Below, in pieces: positions 61,035 to 64,000 of a stretch of 64,000 nucleotides of DNA. The notes under the pieces are model-generated. The model made no database searches, had not been told where the DNA came from, and saw only the letters and a list, made by a program, of their open reading frames with translations. Source of the stretch: Mobiluncus sp963511525 (lineage in GTDB: Bacteria; Actinomycetota; Actinomycetes; Actinomycetales; Actinomycetaceae); contig NZ_CAUPIY010000009.1 of NCBI RefSeq assembly GCF_963511525.1, positions 30,353-94,352 on the forward strand. Reading direction: 5' to 3'. How positions within the stretch are numbered: position 1 is the stretch's first letter; each line of letters starts with the position of its first letter. The position numbers and the translations under genes were made by a program.

Positions 61035-63368
61035 ATGGGGAAAAATGACGCAGCCAGTTCCACTTCCGCATTGCCCAAGACCCGTAAGTCACGAGTACTT
61101 GCCCTTTTGGTAGCTTTCGTGGCGGCAAGCGCGGTAGCGGGCGTGTTCACCGCCGGTTTGGCTCTGCCCGTGGTCGGTGCCGCCGCTATCGTCAGCGCCA
61201 AAGGTGCCGAAACCCTCGACGACTTGCCCGCCGACTTCACCACTTCGCAACCATCCATGAAATCCATCATCACCGCTGCTGACGGCACCCCCATTGCCGA
61301 GTTCTATGCGGAAAACCGCATCGTGGTCCCCCTGGCGCAAGTAGCCAAAACCCTGCAACAAGGCGTTATTGCGATTGAGGACCGGCGTTTCTTGGAACAT
61401 CAGGGCGTTGACATCGAAGGCATGAGCCGGGCTATCCTGTCCAACCTGGCCGGCAACGACCTGCAGGGCGCTTCGACCCTGACCCAGCAATACGTGAAAA
61501 ACCTGCTCATCGAACAAGGCCGGGTCGCCGGGAACCCGGACATGATTGAAGCCGCCAGTGAAACAACCTTGGAACGCAAAGCCCGGGAAGCCAAACTGGC
61601 GATGAGCTTGGAACAAAAGATGACCAAGTCCGAAATCCTGGAGGGCTACCTGAACATCGCCCAGTTCGGGCCCTCGGTCTACGGGGTAGAAGCGGCCGCC
61701 CAACACTATTTCTCTAAGTCCGCCAAAGACCTCAGTCTCGCCGAATCCGCCCTGCTAGCGGGAATCCCTCAGTCCCCCAACGGACACGACCCCATCGCGC
61801 ACCCCGAATCCGCCACCAAACGCCAGGGACTTGTGCTGGACGCGATGGCCCGTGACGGATACATCACCTCTGAACAGGCCAAAAAGGCCAAGTCAATACC
61901 AGTTTCGGAACTGCTGCACGTCTCCACCCAGCAGCAGGGGTGTGGGTTGGCCGGCAACGCCTCATACTTTTGCTCCTGGGTGGTGGGGGAAATCCTGTCC
62001 TCCCCAGAGTTTGGCGCCACCTACGCGGAACGCCAACGCCTGCTACTGCGCGGTGGACTCAACATCAAGACCACCCTCGACCCGAAAACCCAAGACGCCG
62101 CCTACAGCACAGTCACCGGACGTATCCCGGTGGGCGACCCTTCTGACGTCAAGATTGCCCTGTCCAGCGTCGAGCCGGGCACCGGCAAAATCAAGGCCAT
62201 GGTCCAAAACACCAACTACGGAGTCGATCCGGGCAACAACGCGGTGACTGAAAACTCTTACAATGGCGACTACGCTCACGGCGGCTCCGCCGGCTTCATG
62301 ACCGGATCGACCTTCAAGGTGTTTACCCTGACCCAGTGGTATATCGACGGATACGGCGGTTATGACCAAGCCGGGGGACGCTACAGCATTCCCGCCAAGG
62401 AGTGGAAGATTTCCTGCGCCCCGGAACTGGCCAACAACTGGAACTTTTCCGAAACCGGCGGTGCCAAGAAAGGCGCGATGACGATTGCCGCGGGTACCGC
62501 GAACTCCATCAACGGTGTGTTCGCAAACATGGCGACCAAACTGGACTTGTGCGACATCGCGAAAACCGCCGCCAAGATGGGCGTGACCGAACCTGACGGT
62601 TCACCCTTCACACCAAACCCCTCTTTCGTTATCGGCGCCGGCTCCGCCACCCCGCTACAGATGGCCAGCGCCTACGCAACCTATGCCGCCCACGGAGTCT
62701 TCTGCGATCCCATCGGCATCACTTCCGTTACGGATTCCTCCGGGAAATCTTATGATGTGCCCGACGCGAACTGTCACCAGGTCCTGACCCCCGACGTGGC
62801 CGACAAAGTGGCTGTGACCTTGGCGGGAGTTCTGCACGCGGGCGGGCGGGCCGCTGCTATTCCCCGACCGGCCGCGGGCAAGACCGGCACGACGGACCAC
62901 AACGAAAACACCTGGTTTGTAGGCTTTGTCCCCCAACTGGCGGCCGCGGTGTGGGTCGGGCACGCTAACGCGAATATCCCGGTGGGACACCAAACCATCG
63001 GGGGACGCTACTACGGTTCCCTCTACGGTTCTTCCATCGCGGCCCCGACCTGGGGAACTTTCATGACCGCCGCTTTGCAGGGAGTCCCGGTCCAGCCTCT
63101 GCCAAAGGTTAATCTGGGCTCTACCGGCATGTTTGTGGGCGGAGGCTACAAGCCCAAGACTGAGGAGAGTCCCACTCCCACACCTTCGGATTCGGCCAAC
63201 CCGGCTGCACCCGGTAGCGGCGCAGGTAGTCCGGGGACGACTCCCGGTGAGGGCGGGGCGAACCCCGGGGCGAATCCGGGCGCCAACACTCCGGCGCCAC
63301 CTGCCCCGCAGCCGCCAGCTCCCACCCAGCCGGCACCTCCTGCCCAGCCCGCCCCTCCGGCACAATAA
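61035..63368 (+). CDS. ponA2: Bifunctional class A penicillin-binding protein, PonA2-like
   Basis: A 777-aa peptidoglycan synthase. A short cytoplasmic tail leads to one TM helix (about 20-52). The GT51 domain has the catalytic Glu115 in AIEDRRFLEHQGVD, plus GASTLTQQYVKNLL and GYLNIAQFGPSVYG. The transpeptidase domain has Ser425 in TGSTFKVFTL, SING (about 491) and KTGTTDHNENTWFVGF (about 616). The tail from about 695 is Pro/Gly/Ala-rich; no PASTA domain follows, unlike mycobacterial PonA2. It polymerises and cross-links glycan in the periplasm-like zone. Synteny with whiB and a metallophosphoesterase gene on the same side supports PonA2. A second class A PBP gene lies at 2484-4724. Confidence 0.94.
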   Translation: MGKNDAASSTSALPKTRKSRVLALLVAFVAASAVAGVFTAGLALPVVGAAAIVSAKGAETLDDLPADFTTSQPSMKSIITAADGTPIAEFYAENRIVVPLAQVAKTLQQGVIAIEDRRFLEHQGVDIEGMSRAILSNLAGNDLQGASTLTQQYVKNLLIEQGRVAGNPDMIEAASETTLERKAREAKLAMSLEQKMTKSEILEGYLNIAQFGPSVYGVEAAAQHYFSKSAKDLSLAESALLAGIPQSPNGHDPIAHPESATKRQGLVLDAMARDGYITSEQAKKAKSIPVSELLHVSTQQQGCGLAGNASYFCSWVVGEILSSPEFGATYAERQRLLLRGGLNIKTTLDPKTQDAAYSTVTGRIPVGDPSDVKIALSSVEPGTGKIKAMVQNTNYGVDPGNNAVTENSYNGDYAHGGSAGFMTGSTFKVFTLTQWYIDGYGGYDQAGGRYSIPAKEWKISCAPELANNWNFSETGGAKKGAMTIAAGTANSINGVFANMATKLDLCDIAKTAAKMGVTEPDGSPFTPNPSFVIGAGSATPLQMASAYATYAAHGVFCDPIGITSVTDSSGKSYDVPDANCHQVLTPDVADKVAVTLAGVLHAGGRAAAIPRPAAGKTGTTDHNENTWFVGFVPQLAAAVWVGHANANIPVGHQTIGGRYYGSLYGSSIAAPTWGTFMTAALQGVPVQPLPKVNLGSTGMFVGGGYKPKTEESPTPTPSDSANPAAPGSGAGSPGTTPGEGGANPGANPGANTPAPPAPQPPAPTQPAPPAQPAPPAQ

Positions 63369-63411
63369 CTAGCGAAATAATCAGCACACCAGGAAAGTGA
63401 AGGTAGACCCC

Positions 63412-64000
63412 ATGGATTCCTCCTCGTGGACACGTACCTGGACCGCAATGAAAGTCGGGGCGCTGACGGCAGGAGCCGTGGCGTGGACTGCAGCGCGCGC
63501 CTCCCGCTCCTACCAGCTGCGTCATGTGACTGTTCCCGTGCCCGGACGGGCTTTACGTTCCATCGCTGCGCCTGGGGACGATGCACCAGTGCCGCGTTTC
63601 GGGGTGGCGGGTACGCCACAGTTTCCAGGGTTGCGGGTGTTGCACCTGTCAGACACGCATTTTTATCGCGGCCGCGAGGACTTAGTCGGCTGGTTGCGCG
63701 TGCTGGCTAAACGGGCAGGAACGGACTTTGACCTGGTTGTTTTGACCGGGGATATGCTGTCGTCGAGTTATGGGGATGAGCATTTGGTGACCCCGGCGCT
63801 GCAGCCGTTTATTGATTCGGGGGTGCCGGGAGCCTATGTGTTCGGCGATCATGATTTCTTTGCCAGCCGCGTGGGTAATCCTTTGAAATATTTGTGGAGT
63901 ACCAGCGAAAAATCCGGGGCGGGCCCCGCGGGGGTCAAACGAATCGGCGAGCCTGGTCAGGGTAATCGTCTCAGCCGGCTGTTGGCTGATTCCGGCTGGT
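63412..64000 (+). CDS. Metallophosphoesterase (Rv3683-like; truncated at the right edge)
   Basis: The first about 196 residues of a calcineurin-like phosphoesterase, ATG at 63412 with AAGG eight bases before it. A hydrophobic N-terminal segment (about 12-28) suggests a membrane anchor or signal. Metal ligands are visible: LHLSDTHF (about 78-84), VVLTGDML (about 109-116) and GAYVFGDHDF, where many relatives have GNHD. A role in cleaving a phosphodiester or phosphate monoester outside or at the membrane is inferred. It follows ponA2 by 43 bp, matching the Rv3682-Rv3683 order in mycobacteria. The gene continues past the window. Confidence 0.88.
   Translation, partial: MDSSSWTRTWTAMKVGALTAGAVAWTAARASRSYQLRHVTVPVPGRALRSIAAPGDDAPVPRFGVAGTPQFPGLRVLHLSDTHFYRGREDLVGWLRVLAKRAGTDFDLVVLTGDMLSSSYGDEHLVTPALQPFIDSGVPGAYVFGDHDFFASRVGNPLKYLWSTSEKSGAGPAGVKRIGEPGQGNRLSRLLADSGW

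Noticed and set aside
1..64000. tRNA, rRNA, CRISPR arrays, insertion sequences or prophage
   Set aside because: No cloverleaf, repeat-spacer array, transposase or phage gene was recognised on either strand while reading; a tRNAscan or CRISPR search could not be run.

Overview
The window reads as a chromosomal stretch of an actinobacterium, most likely in the family Actinomycetaceae. Mobiluncus is my best guess because anaerobic-type and motility-type genes occur together: a 2-oxoacid:ferredoxin oxidoreductase and a chemotaxis receptor. Typical actinobacterial markers are a WhiB protein, a Crp/GlxR-like regulator, the Rv3654c-Rv3660c-type Tad locus, a DUF6049 protein and cell-wall-binding-repeat surface proteins. 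No rRNA, tRNA, CRISPR array, prophage or insertion sequence was seen. The genus is inference; no database was searched.

Layout. (1) 1-8.3 kb is origin-proximal housekeeping: the start of a DUF6049 protein, a NUDIX hydrolase, CCA-adding enzyme, a class A penicillin-binding protein, the rpsF-ssb-rpsR-rplI operon, and dnaB convergent to it. (2) 8.3-9.0 kb is a non-coding gap with four exact DnaA boxes. (3) 9-16.6 kb holds a DASS dicarboxylate transporter, a chemotaxis receptor, a membrane acyltransferase-like protein, and an operon on the minus strand made of a 45-residue lipobox peptide, a ComP-like histidine kinase and a NarL-type regulator. This operon is divergent from an unknown 212-aa protein, with a palindrome between them. 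(4) 16.7-23.1 kb has a diaminopimelate dehydrogenase carrying a long insertion, then a four-gene 2-oxoacid:ferredoxin oxidoreductase operon. (5) 23.3-33.0 kb is cell-surface and secreted material: a small coiled protein with an alpha/beta hydrolase, a CWB2-CAP protein, a YgjP-type metallopeptidase, and a giant secreted papain-like protease fused to a rhodanese and two thioredoxin-like domains.

(6) 33.5-45.0 kb encodes an essentially complete coproporphyrin-type heme pathway. HemA and a ferrochelatase-HemQ fusion lie on the minus strand; hemE, hemY, hemC, hemD, hemB and hemL lie on the plus strand. A vapBC toxin-antitoxin pair sits between hemY and hemC, and an iron-box-like site lies in the hemA/hemE divergent gap. 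(7) 45-51 kb carries purB, a CopZ-like chaperone, a copper P-type ATPase whose HMA domain is embedded inside the ATP-binding domain, and an MFS transporter. (8) 51.1-56.1 kb is a minus-strand Tad/Flp pilus locus: Ssd/CpaE, TadA, a fused TadB-TadC, a DUF4244 pilin, TadE and a second TadE-like protein. (9) 56.3-64 kb holds two unrecognised membrane proteins, a Crp-family regulator with insertions, a 52-aa DUF4177 gene, WhiB, a PonA2-like PBP and a truncated metallophosphoesterase. Regions 8 and 9 keep the order of the mycobacterial Rv3654c-Rv3683 region.

The most unusual items are the peptide-kinase-regulator cassette, the protease-rhodanese-thioredoxin fusion, the copper ATPase with an intercalated HMA domain, the ferrochelatase-HemQ fusion with an internal ribosome binding site, and the DnaA-box cluster.
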